This document shows, piece after piece, positions 39,473-50,900 of a stretch of 64,000 nucleotides of DNA; position 1 is the first letter of the stretch; each line of letters starts with the position of its first letter. Origin of the DNA: an uncultured Coprococcus sp. Its GTDB lineage: Bacteria > Bacillota > Clostridia > Lachnospirales > Lachnospiraceae. The position numbers and the translations under genes are program-made. The stretch is taken from NCBI GenBank assembly GCA_947626675.1, contig CANQTC010000003.1, positions 153,356-217,355 on the forward strand, in the 5' to 3' direction. Below the pieces are notes generated by a model that saw only the letters and a list, made by a program, of their open reading frames with translations, did no database searches and had not been told where the DNA came from.

Positions 39473-40693
39473 ATGCAGATTTATGATGAACTTGTAGCCA
39501 GAGGTCTTATTGCCCAGACTACAGATGAAGATGAAATAAGAGAATTAGTGAATAATGGTAAAGCAGTTTTCTATATAGGATTTGACCCGACAGCAGACAG
39601 CCTTCATGTAGGACATTTTATGGCGCTTTGTCTTATGAAGAGACTCCAGATGGCAGGGAATAAGCCAATCGCGTTGATTGGCGGTGGTACTGCGATGATA
39701 GGAGACCCATCAGGAAGAACAGATATGCGCCAGATGATGACAACAGAGACGATTCAGCATAATGTTGATTGTTTTAAAAAGCAGATGAGCAGATTTATTG
39801 ATTTTTCTGAGGACAAGGCGTTGCTCGTAAATAATGCTGACTGGCTTCTTGATTTGAATTATGTAGATGTTCTTCGCGAGGTTGGTGCATGTTTTTCAGT
39901 AAATAATATGCTTCGTGCAGAGTGTTATAAACAGCGTATGGAGAAGGGGTTAAGCTTTCTTGAGTTTAATTACATGATTATGCAGAGCTATGATTTTTAT
40001 GCATTATATCAGAAGTATGGCTGTAATATGCAGTTCGGTGGTGATGACCAGTGGAGCAATATGTTAGGTGGTACGGAGCTTATCAGAAGGAAGCTTGGTG
40101 AGGATGCCTACGCAATGACCATTACGCTTCTTCTGAACTCAGAAGGAAAGAAGATGGGAAAGACACAGAAAGGTGCTGTATGGCTTGACCCAAATAAGAC
40201 ATCACCATTTGAATTTTATCAGTATTGGAGAAATGTGGGGGATGCAGATGTCCTGAAATGTATCAGGATGCTTACATTTCTTCCGCTTGAAGAAATTGAT
40301 AAGATGGATGGCTGGGAAGGCAGTCAGTTAAATCAGGCAAAAGAAATTCTTGCATATGAGCTTACAAAGCTTGTTCATGGCGAGGAAGAAGCAGTAAAGG
40401 CTCAGGAGAGTGCAAGAGCATTGTTTTCAAAAGGGGTGGCAGCAGATATGCCATCTGTCACACTTGCTGCGGAGGACTTCAAAGAAGGTGCTGTTGATAT
40501 CGTATCCGTTCTTGTGAAATCCGGTCTTGTTACTTCAAGAAATGAAGGAAGACGGGCTGTAGAACAAGGCGGTGTAGCGGTAGATGGTGAGAAGATTGCC
40601 GACATATCCGTCACAATACCGGAAGAGAAGTTTGATGGCGAAGGTATCGTAGTAAGGAGAGGAAAAAAGAACTTCAGGAAGGTTCATAAATAG
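39473..40693 (+). CDS. tyrS: Tyrosyl-tRNA synthetase
   Basis: GFDPTADSLHVGH, KMGKTQKGAVW; S4-like C-terminus; ORF opens at 39425. Confidence 0.96.
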   Translation: MQIYDELVARGLIAQTTDEDEIRELVNNGKAVFYIGFDPTADSLHVGHFMALCLMKRLQMAGNKPIALIGGGTAMIGDPSGRTDMRQMMTTETIQHNVDCFKKQMSRFIDFSEDKALLVNNADWLLDLNYVDVLREVGACFSVNNMLRAECYKQRMEKGLSFLEFNYMIMQSYDFYALYQKYGCNMQFGGDDQWSNMLGGTELIRRKLGEDAYAMTITLLLNSEGKKMGKTQKGAVWLDPNKTSPFEFYQYWRNVGDADVLKCIRMLTFLPLEEIDKMDGWEGSQLNQAKEILAYELTKLVHGEEEAVKAQESARALFSKGVAADMPSVTLAAEDFKEGAVDIVSVLVKSGLVTSRNEGRRAVEQGGVAVDGEKIADISVTIPEEKFDGEGIVVRRGKKNFRKVHK

Positions 40694-40701
40694 GAGGTAT
40701 T

Positions 40702-41643
40702 ATGGTAAATCCGGTAAATCCCAATGCAACGGGGGAAGCGAAAGCGTTATTGAATTTTTTATATGATGCTGCGGGTAAGAAAATCATATCAGGTCAGCAT
40801 ACACAGACTGTACCCATGCAGGAGATAAACTATATATACCAAACAACCGGAAAAAAACCAAAGCTTCGTGGATTTGAATTACTTGCCTATTCTCCGAACA
40901 TTGTATATGAAGGGGCTTCCGAGGAATGTCTGAAAGAGGTTTATGAGAATAGGGATACAATGGATGAAGCAATTCGCTGGGCGAAAGAAACCAATGGAAT
41001 TGTCACGTTGACATTCCACTGGTTTTCGCCGATAGGCGGTTTCGATAAAAGCTTCTATACTGAAAATACAGACTTCGATGCATCCAGAATATTGATGGAA
41101 GGAACACCGGAAAGACAGGCATTTTATTCTGATATGGAAGTGATTGCAAAGCAGTTGAAAAGGTTTCAGGATGAAAAAATACCTGTTTTGTGGCGGCCGT
41201 TTCATGAAGCAGAGGGCACATGGTTCTGGTGGGGAGCGAAGGGACCGGAGGTTGCCGGAGAACTGTTTCGATTGATGTATCATTACTATACAGATATCTG
41301 TAAGCTGAACAATCTGTTATGGGTATGGAATTGTATGTCAGATAAAGGCTATCCGGGGGATGCATATGTAGATGTTGTTTCGATGGATACCTACCTTCCG
41401 GAATATAAGGCAACAGACTATAAAGAAGAATATGACAGACTGCTCAATTACACTTCTAAGAATAAGGTTGCGGCGCTCGCTGAAATAGGCTATCTGCCGG
41501 ATATACATTTATTAGAGAAATCGCAAGTCCCGTGGGCATATTTCATGTGCTGGTCGGGAGATTTCTGTATTGGAAATAAATTTAATAAAGAAGAAAATCT
41601 TCGTGAACTGTATAACAGTGAATATGTTATTACAGAGCTGTAA
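40702..41643 (+). CDS. Glycoside hydrolase family 26 protein (beta-mannanase-like), no signal peptide
   Basis: ISGQHTQ, WRPFHEAEGTWFWWG, ALAEIG. Confidence 0.85.
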   Translation: MVNPVNPNATGEAKALLNFLYDAAGKKIISGQHTQTVPMQEINYIYQTTGKKPKLRGFELLAYSPNIVYEGASEECLKEVYENRDTMDEAIRWAKETNGIVTLTFHWFSPIGGFDKSFYTENTDFDASRILMEGTPERQAFYSDMEVIAKQLKRFQDEKIPVLWRPFHEAEGTWFWWGAKGPEVAGELFRLMYHYYTDICKLNNLLWVWNCMSDKGYPGDAYVDVVSMDTYLPEYKATDYKEEYDRLLNYTSKNKVAALAEIGYLPDIHLLEKSQVPWAYFMCWSGDFCIGNKFNKEENLRELYNSEYVITEL

Positions 41644-41734
41644 GTATGTGCGCACTATTAGATATATATGATATTTCAATGGCGAAACTGTCATTTTATG
41701 GGCAAAAGCATAATATAAAGAAAAAGGACTTTTT

Positions 41735-42208
41735 ATGAATTACAAAAATTTAGTTCCTGTGACAGGCACAATTATCAATGTATCAAATGAAAGCGGTTGT
41801 TGTAGTAAGAATATATCCTTGCGCACCCCAAACGGCATTGTAAATTTTATTGTCAGTGCCGATACGCTGATTATAGACAGCAGACAGCTTCGGATTGGAC
41901 TGATAGTAGCTGCATTTTATGATAAGACCCTCCCTGTTCCGCTGATTTTTCCGCCGCGGTATCAGGCACAGCTTGTAACCGCAATTGCCGGAAACGAGCA
42001 GATTATGCTGAATTTCTTTGACAGAAATTTGCGGGCAGCAGATAATTCATTGCAGTTAAATATTTCAGGTCAGACAATTGTAAGAACGTCCAATGGGCAG
42101 AATGCAAACTGCAATCTCGGAAACCGGACGTTACTGGTATATTATACAAATACGACCAGAAGCATACCGCCCCAGACAACACCAAGACAGGTCATTGTAA
42201 TGTGTTAA
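41735..42208 (+). CDS. Hypothetical protein, 157 aa
   Basis: Complete ORF; no domain recognised. Confidence 0.65.
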   Translation: MNYKNLVPVTGTIINVSNESGCCSKNISLRTPNGIVNFIVSADTLIIDSRQLRIGLIVAAFYDKTLPVPLIFPPRYQAQLVTAIAGNEQIMLNFFDRNLRAADNSLQLNISGQTIVRTSNGQNANCNLGNRTLLVYYTNTTRSIPPQTTPRQVIVMC

Positions 42209-42251
42209 ACTATTTTTGCATCAATAAAAATAGAAAAAATAAATTTAGGGG

Positions 42252-42280
42252 TTGATTTTTGAAAAAAAAGGTAGTAATAT
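42252..42280 (+). promoter_or_regulatory. glnN promoter
   Basis: TTGATT (42252-42257), 17-bp spacer, TAATAT (42275-42280). Confidence 0.6.
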
Positions 42281-42309
42281 GCATGGCAGATGAATAATGT
42301 GAAGCGAAC

Positions 42310-42349
42310 AAAGGAGTTCTCATTTAAGAGGACTCCTTTATCTTTTTTT
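42310..42349 (+). terminator. Terminator/attenuator in glnN leader
   Basis: aaaggagttctc/gaggactccttt (42310-42321 / 42328-42339) followed by T7. Confidence 0.75.
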
Positions 42350-42413
42350 ATAATTACATATAGCACTAGCTTCACATTTGCAGTAAATCATATATGAAAG
42401 GAAGTATATTATT

Positions 42414-44522
42414 ATGATGAATAAGATTTCGGCCGTATTTGGCTCACATGTATTTTCAGACCAGGATATGAGAGAACGTCTTCCAAAGGCAGTTTACAAA
42501 TCCTTAAGAGCTACGATAGATAAAGGTCAGCCGCTCGATACCTCAATTGCCGATTCAGTAGCAGCAGCAATGAAGGAATGGGCGATGGAGCTTGGCGCTA
42601 CACATTATACACATTGGTTTCAGCCGCTTACAGAGACAACAGCAGAAAAGCATGATTCATTCGTCAGTACAGTTGGCGATGGAGGGGTTATTCTTCAGTT
42701 TACAGGGAAGGAGCTGATTAAGGCTGAACCGGATGCATCATCATTCCCATCCGGTGGTCTGCGTGAAACCTGTTCAGCAAGAGGATATACAGCATGGGAT
42801 TGTACATCACCTGCATTTGTAAAGAATACATCGGAAGGTACCTGTATCTTATGTATACCGGCAGCCTTTACTTCATATACAGGAGAGTCACTTGATTATA
42901 AGACACCGCTTCTTCGTTCAATGGATGCAATTAATAAAGAAGCGTTACATGCATTAAAGCTTTTTGGCAATACAACAGCTACAAAAGTTACGGCATCCGT
43001 AGGACCGGAGCAGGAATATTTCTTAGTTGATAAGGATAAATTTGCACAGAGAACAGACCTTAAGATGTGCGGACGTACATTATTTGGTTCAATGCCGCCA
43101 AAGGGACAGGAACTTGATGATCAGTATTTTGGCGCTATTAAAGATAAGATTGCAGAATACATGACAGAGTTAAATGAAGAGTTATGGAAGTTCGGTATTC
43201 TTGCAAAGACACAGCATAACGAAGTTGCGCCTGCACAGCATGAACTTGCACCGATTTTCTCAACAACAAATGTTGCAACAGATCAGAACCACCTTGTTAT
43301 GGCAACGATGAAGAAGGTTGCTGCAAAGCATAATTTGGAATGTCTGCTTTATGAGAAGCCATTTGCAGGAGTAAACGGTTCCGGTAAGCACAACAACTGG
43401 TCAATCTCAACAGATGATGGTGAGAACCTCATTGACCCGGGTAAAGAACCGGAGAAGAACCTTCAGTTCCAGTTCTTCCTTGCAGCAGTTCTTGCAGCAG
43501 TTGATAATAATGCGGAGCTTTTAAGACTTTCTGCATCATCAGCAGGAAATGACCACAGACTTGGAGCAAACGAAGCGCCACCTGCTATTATTTCAGCTTA
43601 TCTTGGTGAGCAGCTTGAGGATATCGTTAATCAGATTATAGAAAAAGGTGAAGCAACCTCATCATTGAAAGGTAAGAAATATGTATCAGGTGCAAGCACC
43701 CTTCCGACATTTACGATGGATGCAACAGACAGAAACAGAACGTCACCATTTGCCTTTACAGGAAATAAATTCGAGTTCAGAATGGTTGGCTCAACACAGT
43801 CAATCGCATTCCCTATGATGGTGCTGAATACGATTGTAGCAGACCAGTTAAAGAAGATGACAGCAGAGCTTGAAGGAGCAGCAGATTTTGAGGCAGCCGT
43901 TAAGACAATGGTAAGAGATTTACTTACAAAGCATCAGAGAATTATCTTCAACGGAAATGGCTATTCAGAAGAATGGATTGAGGAAGCTGAAAAGAGAGGA
44001 CTTCCAAATATCAAATGTATGGTTGATGCTGTTCCATATCTTGCAACAGATAAGAATGTTGAAATCTTTGAGGGACTTGGTGTTATGAATAAGGCAGAGC
44101 TTCAGGCAAGAGCGGATGTAATGCTTGAGAACTATGGCAAGAAGCTGAATATCGAGGCACTTACCATGATAGAGATGGCAAATGAAGAGATTATACCTGC
44201 TGTTATGACTTATCAGGCAGAACTTGCAAAGGGTGCATCTGAAATCAAGGCGCTTGGCATTGAGCCTGCAGTTCAGGTATCACTGCTTAATACAATTTCA
44301 GAAAAGCTTGCTGAGCTTAAGAGTGCTACGGTTGCGCTTGAGGAGCTGACAGCAAAGGCAGCAGATTATGAAGCTGATGTCCAGAAGTGGGCAAAATATT
44401 ATCATGATGTTGTATTTGCAGCATTTGATACAGTAAGAAAGCCTGCAGATGAGCTTGAAACGCTCCTTCCAAAGGGCGCATGGCCATTCCCAACATACGA
44501 ACAGCTCTTATTTGAACAGTAA
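42414..44522 (+). CDS. glnN: Glutamine synthetase type III
   Basis: FGSHVFSDQDMRERLPK, GPEQEYFLVD, NGSGKHNNWS. Confidence 0.95.
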   Translation: MMNKISAVFGSHVFSDQDMRERLPKAVYKSLRATIDKGQPLDTSIADSVAAAMKEWAMELGATHYTHWFQPLTETTAEKHDSFVSTVGDGGVILQFTGKELIKAEPDASSFPSGGLRETCSARGYTAWDCTSPAFVKNTSEGTCILCIPAAFTSYTGESLDYKTPLLRSMDAINKEALHALKLFGNTTATKVTASVGPEQEYFLVDKDKFAQRTDLKMCGRTLFGSMPPKGQELDDQYFGAIKDKIAEYMTELNEELWKFGILAKTQHNEVAPAQHELAPIFSTTNVATDQNHLVMATMKKVAAKHNLECLLYEKPFAGVNGSGKHNNWSISTDDGENLIDPGKEPEKNLQFQFFLAAVLAAVDNNAELLRLSASSAGNDHRLGANEAPPAIISAYLGEQLEDIVNQIIEKGEATSSLKGKKYVSGASTLPTFTMDATDRNRTSPFAFTGNKFEFRMVGSTQSIAFPMMVLNTIVADQLKKMTAELEGAADFEAAVKTMVRDLLTKHQRIIFNGNGYSEEWIEEAEKRGLPNIKCMVDAVPYLATDKNVEIFEGLGVMNKAELQARADVMLENYGKKLNIEALTMIEMANEEIIPAVMTYQAELAKGASEIKALGIEPAVQVSLLNTISEKLAELKSATVALEELTAKAADYEADVQKWAKYYHDVVFAAFDTVRKPADELETLLPKGAWPFPTYEQLLFEQ

Positions 44523-44552
44523 GATATATAACTCCTATAATATATATTGATA

Positions 44553-44600
44553 CGTCTCCGGTGTTACATGTATGCGTAATGCCGGGGGCGTTTTATTTTT
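44553..44600 (+). terminator. Intrinsic terminator after glnN
   Basis: ccggtgttac/gtaatgccgg stem + T-rich tail. Confidence 0.7.
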
Positions 44601-44682
44601 TATACAGGTCATCATATGTTGTAAGCAGAGGAAATATGTGTTAAAATGCATCACATATAGAATGGTTAAGTGAGGTACATCT

Positions 44683-46653
44683 TTGAAGAATTTATATATA
44701 GCAGAGAAACCAAGTGTAGCCAGACAGTTTGCGGATGTGCTGGGTGTTAAAGGAAATGCGGGAGCAGGCTATCTGGAATCCGGTGACTCAATTGTGACAT
44801 GGTGCGTGGGCCATCTGATTACGATGAGCTATCCCGATGCATATGATGAAAAAATGAAGAAATGGGATTTGGCAACGATACCATTTATTCCTGAAGAATA
44901 TAAATATGAGATTATTTCAGGCGTGGAAAAGCAATATAAGATTGTAGAAGGACTTTTGAACAGGGAAGATGTAGGCTGTATATATGTCTGTACCGATTCC
45001 GGACGGGAGGGCGAATATATATACAGACTGGTAGATTCTATGGCACATGTAACAGGAAAAGAAAAGAGACGCGTCTGGATTGATTCCCAGACAGAGGAGG
45101 AAATTCTTCGTGGAATAAGGGAGGCTAAGCCGCTTGACGAATATGATTCATTAAGTGATGCCGCTTATTTGAGAGCACAAGAGGATTATCTGATGGGTAT
45201 TAATTTCTCAAGAGCATTATCTCTTAAATATAGTTATGTTGTACGCAATTATCTGAATCTGGATAAATGTGTGATTGCTGTAGGACGTGTTATGACGTGT
45301 GTGCTGGGAATCATCGTAAAGCGGGAAAGAGAAATAAGAGCATTTGTAAAGACGCCATTTTACAGGGTGGTTGCATCAGTGGGTACAGACAGTAATACAT
45401 TTGATGCGGAGTGGAAGGCGGTAGAAGGCAGCAAATATTTTAATTCACCGCTTCTTTATAAAGAAAATGGCTTTAAAGAGAAGGCGGATGCCGAAGAACT
45501 GGTAAAATTCCTGTCGGATGGAGAAAAAAAGGCAGAAGTCTTTTCCATAGAACGGAAGAAGGAAAGAAAAGCACCGCCGATGCTTTATAATCTGGCAGAG
45601 TTACAGAATGATTGCTCCACATTGTTTAAAATCAGTCCGTCAGATACATTGAAGATTGTTCAGGAACTATATGAGAAGAAACTTGTTACATATCCGAGAA
45701 CGGATGCCAGAGTTTTATCAACGGCTGTAGCGAGGGAAATTTATAAGAATATAAGTGGACTGAAGAAATATGGGAAGCTTTCGGGATATGCAGAAGAAGT
45801 TCTGAATATGGGAAGCTATAAGAGCATAGCAAAGACAAAATATGTAAATGATAAGCAAATAACAGACCATTATGCGATTATTCCAACCGGTCAGGGGTTT
45901 GGCGCATTGGGTAGTTTATCAGATATCGCATCAAAGGTATATGAACTGATTTGCAGGAGGTTTTTAAGTATCTTTTATCCTGCTGCGGAATATCAGAAGA
46001 TAGCCATGACGCTTCTGATAAAAGGAGAGAAGCTGTTTGCAAATTTTAAATATTTACTTTCAGAGGGCTATCAGAAAGTAGCCAATAACAGCTTTGGCAA
46101 GAAGAAGGACGAAGAAAAATATTCGCCTGAATTTCTATTGTATCTTGGAAATATAAAAAAAGGGAACATACTTGATATTCAAAATATCAGTATAAAGGAA
46201 GGTGAAACATCACCGCCGAAACGATACAATTCAGGTTCGCTTATTCTTACAATGGAAAACGCAGGACAGTTTATTGAGGATGAAGCACTTCGGGAACAGA
46301 TAAAAGGTGCAGGAATCGGAACAAGTGCTACCAGAGATGGCATTATAACAAAGCTTGTAAATAATAAATACATATCCTTAAATAAGAAAACGCAGATTGT
46401 AACACCTACATTTTTAGGTGAAATTATTTATGATATTGTATATTATTCCATCAATGGACTTCTTCGCGCTGACCTTACAGCAAGCTGGGAAAAGGGACTG
46501 GAAGGTGTGGCAAATGGTTCAATTTCAAAGGAAGAATATACTGCGAAAATGACAAATTTTGTCACCAAGCATACCAATCTGGTAAAAGGAATAAGCAATC
46601 AGAATAATATAACGTATATATTTGATAAAACAAAAGGGTATTATAAAAAATAA
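44683..46653 (+). CDS. topB: Type IA DNA topoisomerase III (TTG start)
   Basis: YIAEKPSVARQFADVLG, TDSGREGEYIYR, LVTYPRTDA. Confidence 0.92.
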   Translation: MKNLYIAEKPSVARQFADVLGVKGNAGAGYLESGDSIVTWCVGHLITMSYPDAYDEKMKKWDLATIPFIPEEYKYEIISGVEKQYKIVEGLLNREDVGCIYVCTDSGREGEYIYRLVDSMAHVTGKEKRRVWIDSQTEEEILRGIREAKPLDEYDSLSDAAYLRAQEDYLMGINFSRALSLKYSYVVRNYLNLDKCVIAVGRVMTCVLGIIVKREREIRAFVKTPFYRVVASVGTDSNTFDAEWKAVEGSKYFNSPLLYKENGFKEKADAEELVKFLSDGEKKAEVFSIERKKERKAPPMLYNLAELQNDCSTLFKISPSDTLKIVQELYEKKLVTYPRTDARVLSTAVAREIYKNISGLKKYGKLSGYAEEVLNMGSYKSIAKTKYVNDKQITDHYAIIPTGQGFGALGSLSDIASKVYELICRRFLSIFYPAAEYQKIAMTLLIKGEKLFANFKYLLSEGYQKVANNSFGKKKDEEKYSPEFLLYLGNIKKGNILDIQNISIKEGETSPPKRYNSGSLILTMENAGQFIEDEALREQIKGAGIGTSATRDGIITKLVNNKYISLNKKTQIVTPTFLGEIIYDIVYYSINGLLRADLTASWEKGLEGVANGSISKEEYTAKMTNFVTKHTNLVKGISNQNNITYIFDKTKGYYKK

Positions 46654-46667
46654 GGAGAATATCAGAA

Positions 46668-47345
46668 ATGAGTGCAATTCAGACAGAAGTAACAATAAAG
46701 GAATTATATAATCTTGAGCAGACAGCCGCAAAGCCTTTGCTTGAAAAGTTGACATATCCGTGGGAAGCGCTTCCGCTTATCGGGGATTTTATCATGGAAC
46801 TGGGTGAAACATTAAACGAAGAGGAGTATGAGAAACGCGGTGAAAACGTATGGATACACAAGAGTGCAACGGTATTTGATTCCGCGTATATAGCAGGACC
46901 ATGTATTATAGGAGCAGGTACAGAGGTCAGACAATGTGCATTTATAAGAGGAAACGCACTTGTAGGTGAAAACTGTGTAATAGGAAATTCCACAGAACTG
47001 AAAAATGTAATTATATTTAATACGGTTCAGGTACCGCATTATAATTATGTCGGCGATTCGATTCTTGGTTACAAATCACATATGGGAGCCGGAAGTATCA
47101 CTTCAAATGTGAAATCGGATAAAACGTTGGTTCATGTAAAAGGAAATGATTTTGATATCGCAACGGGTATGAAGAAATTCGGAGTAATGCTTGGTGACAA
47201 CGTAGAAGTAGGTTGTAACAGCGTTCTGAATCCGGGAACCGTAGTGGGCAAAAACAGTAATATATATCCACTTTCAAGAGTAAGGGGTTACGTTATGCCA
47301 AACAGCATCTATAAAGCCCAGGATGACATAGTCCGAAAAAAATAA
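46668..47345 (+). CDS. Left-handed beta-helix (hexapeptide) nucleotidyltransferase/acyltransferase-like protein
   Basis: Hexapeptide repeats AYIAGPCIIGAGTEVRQCAFIRGNALVGENCVIGNSTELKN. Confidence 0.8.
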   Translation: MSAIQTEVTIKELYNLEQTAAKPLLEKLTYPWEALPLIGDFIMELGETLNEEEYEKRGENVWIHKSATVFDSAYIAGPCIIGAGTEVRQCAFIRGNALVGENCVIGNSTELKNVIIFNTVQVPHYNYVGDSILGYKSHMGAGSITSNVKSDKTLVHVKGNDFDIATGMKKFGVMLGDNVEVGCNSVLNPGTVVGKNSNIYPLSRVRGYVMPNSIYKAQDDIVRKK

Positions 47346-47353
47346 GCTGCTCT

Positions 47354-47405
47354 ATGTATCTATTGTTTGATGAAGTACAGGCGCTTCATAAAACAATAGA
47401 TACAT
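47354..47405. terminator. Long bidirectional terminator between convergent genes
   Basis: atgtatctattgtttgatgaag (47354-47375) / cttcataaaacaatagatacat (47384-47405), about 20 bp paired. Confidence 0.8.
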
Positions 47406-47426
47406 ATTACTCTTTCCCTTGACCGG

Positions 47427-47885
47427 CTATTGCACGATAGCCTTAGAAAGCGCATCCCGTATCGAATTAATAATTAAAGTGGAAGTATACTTATTGTCGC
47501 TGCTGTAAGTAAGGTTATCGATAGAGTTTACATACTGAAGCTGTGTATTAATATCTTCCAAAGAACTCTCAAGTAAAGGATACATAGCCATCACACTCTC
47601 ATCCGTCTGTTTAAAAGAAACATCGGTTATTGACTCTTCATCTACAGTCACCATGACGGCTATACTGGACTCTCCCAAAGTAATGGAAGACTCATATGTA
47701 CCGGGAACATATCCCATCTGAACCTCACTTGTTACAGGATTCAGTTTATCATCCTCTTTCTTATCATCATCCTTAAACATAATCATCAATATAATGACAA
47801 GGACAGCTACAAGTGCAAGAAAGATAACTGTATAAATAATTTCTTTCGCTTTTAGTACGATAAGTTTTGTAGAAGCCATTTTCAT
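47427..47885 (-). CDS. Membrane-anchored protein with FMN-binding-like domain
   Basis: N-terminal TM; GTYESSITLGESSIAVMVTVDEESITDVSF resembles FMN_bind. Confidence 0.7.
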   Translation of the reverse strand: MKMASTKLIVLKAKEIIYTVIFLALVAVLVIILMIMFKDDDKKEDDKLNPVTSEVQMGYVPGTYESSITLGESSIAVMVTVDEESITDVSFKQTDESVMAMYPLLESSLEDINTQLQYVNSIDNLTYSSDNKYTSTLIINSIRDALSKAIVQ

Positions 47886-47982
47886 AATCTCCTAAAGTAT
47901 TGTATAATTATTATAATTTATTCAGAAAGTAATAAATATATACCAGAAAATGAAAATAACATGATGAATAACGGAGGTAATA

Positions 47983-50900
47983 ATGGCTGTACAATTTGTG
48001 CTTGGCTCATCGGGGGCAGGGAAATCCACGAAAATATTAAATAAAATAATAGAAGAGTCAATCCTTCATGATGAATATATGTATTATCTGATTGTGCCGG
48101 AACAATATACAATGGAAGCACAGAGGGATATTGTTACGATGCATAAAAATGGCGGTACGATGAATATTGATGCTATAGGCTTTAACAGACTGGCATACAG
48201 GATTTTTGATGAGTTGTCCGTTCATTCGGGAACGGTTCTTCAGGATTTTGGTAAAAGTATGATTATCAGAAAAATTTTGTGGGATAAAAGGGAAGAACTT
48301 GCTGTGTATGGGGGCTATACGGATAAGCCGGGGTTTGTGGATGAAATGAAATCCATGATGTCAGAGCTTTTTCAATATGCGGTAAAGAGAGAAGATATTG
48401 TATCCGTTATGGAGAAAATGTCAGAAGAGCGGAATGAAATAACATGTAAAAAACTGGAAGATATCAAACTCATATATGATGAATTTGAAGACTATACATC
48501 GAAAGGCTATATTGTGGCAGAACAGCTTACAGAACTACTTACAAGATATGTATGTGAGTCGGAAATTCTAAAAAACAGCTATATTTATTTTGATGGATTT
48601 ACAGGCTTTACACCTGTTCAGTTCATGTTGATAAGAGAGTTGATGAAATATGCAAAAGGACTTACATTTTCATTTACAATAGATACGAAGGATATAACAC
48701 TTACAGATATCAAAGCGCATGAATTATTCTATATGACAAAAACGACGATAAAAGCGCTTGCGGATATGGCGGCAGACGCATCCGTAGAGATTAAAAACAA
48801 TATCTGTATGGATGACAAAACACCATATCGGTTTCAGGATAATAAAGAACTGGCTTTTCTCGAAAAACAGTTATTCAGATATCCTTATCAGAAATATAAA
48901 GAAGATGTAGATTGTATCAGAATAACTTCCTGCGATAACATGAGAGAGGAAATTTATTTTATAGCGGAACATATCAGAAAGCTGGTAAAGGAAGGGTACC
49001 GTTATCAGGATATTGCTGTGATATCAGGTGATTTATCAAATTCGGCAAATGATTATAAGCAGGTGATGGACGAGTATGATATTCCTGTATTTATCGATGC
49101 AAACGTTTTGATGAAATCAAATCCCTGTTCGGAGACGATACGAAGCCTTATAGATTTGTACGCTTCCGGATTTTCATATGAAAGTGTATTCCGATTTCTG
49201 AAAACAGGAATGACGGATATATCTTCGGATGATATTGAATATCTGGAAAATTATGCGATAAAAAGAAACCTGCGCGGTATTTCCGCATGGAAAAAATCAG
49301 TGCCGGAATATTATGAGAAAAATGCAGTCAGGAGTATAGAGGATATCAGGGCGCGCTTCATCTGTATGCTTGAGGATATCACACCTGTTTTCCAGAATAA
49401 GCGCAGTACAATAAGAGATTATGTGGAAGCAGTCTATCGATTTCTGGTTCAAATAGATGTTTATGGAAAGCTTATTGCGAAAAGTAATGAATTTTATCAT
49501 CAGGGTGATTATGACGAAGGCGATGCATATAAACAGATTATGAATAAAGTCGTCATGCTGTTTGATAAAATCGTTCAGATTATTCCTGATGAACATATGA
49601 GTATCAGGGAATTTGGCGATATCGTTGATGCCGGACTTTCGGATATAGAGATTGGAACCGTACCGCCAACGGTAGACCGGGTGTTGATAGGAGATATCAC
49701 AAGGTCAAGGCTGAACCATATAAAGATATTATTTTTAGCAGGGGCGAATGAAGGCGTAATACCAAAGGCAGCAAAGAAAGGAAAGATACTTTCGGAAAGG
49801 GACAGAAAAATTTTGGAACAACAGGGGCTTACCCTTGCACCCTCGGATAAGCTCAATGCGTATGTAGAACAGTTTTATTTGTATATAAATATTACAAAAC
49901 CATCTGATAAAATATATATTTCTTATAGAAAAGCAGATGCAGACGCGAAAGAAACAAGACCGTCATATCTGATAAGCAGGATAAGAAATATATTTCCAAA
50001 ACTGGATATAGAGCATTACAGTATGGAAAATGAAAAACGGTATACCGCAGGAAGCCTATTGCGATATATGGTAAGGTACGCACAGGAAAATGATATCCGT
50101 ACAATGTCGGATGATTTATGCAGTCTCCTTACGGAATATGGATATGAAAGGGAAGTAAAAAGTATATTTAAGGGAAAGAATTATATAAATCAGACGAGCG
50201 GGCTTTCAAAAGAGGCGGTGGGACTTCTGTATGGGAAGGAGCTGATACAGTCCGTTTCAAGGCTTGAGACATTTGCAAATTGCAGCTTCGCCTATTTTCT
50301 TCGATATGGACTAGGACTCAAAGAGCGTGAAACATATAATGTCGATATGAGACAGGTTGGTTCAATCCTTCATCAGGTTATGGAGAAAGTATTTAAGCTT
50401 GTAAGAAATACGATGGGAAACGACTGGGATAAGCTGAATGACGAAGAAAGAAAGAATATGGTTTCTTCTGCCCTGCATGAAGCAGCAGAGGAATATGGCG
50501 GAAACTTTTTTACGGATTATGCCAGAAATCAATATATGCTTAAGCTTATTGGAAATATGGCACAGCGTTCCGTTGAAACTTTGCAGAAACATATATCATA
50601 CGGTGATATGAAACCCGGTATGATAGAAAAAGTATTTCATTCGGAAAGGGATGAACTGGAGCGTTACATATTTGAATTGGAAAACGATATGCGGATGATA
50701 TTAAATGGAAAGATAGACCGTGTAGATACCTGTATGGAAAATGGAGAGGTGTTTGTAAAAATTATTGATTATAAATCTTCTTCAAGAGAATTAAAGCTGG
50801 ATAGTGTACTGGCAGGACTGCAATTGCAATTATGTGCTTATTCGGGTATTGCCTATGAGATATCAAAAAAGATATATCCTGATAAGAACGTGCATCTGGC

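Noticed and set aside
42296-42349. ANTAR-target dual hexaloop motif in glnN leader
   Set aside because: Only one hexaloop hairpin is clear and its loop ATTTAA lacks G at position 4; a second hexaloop hairpin was not found.
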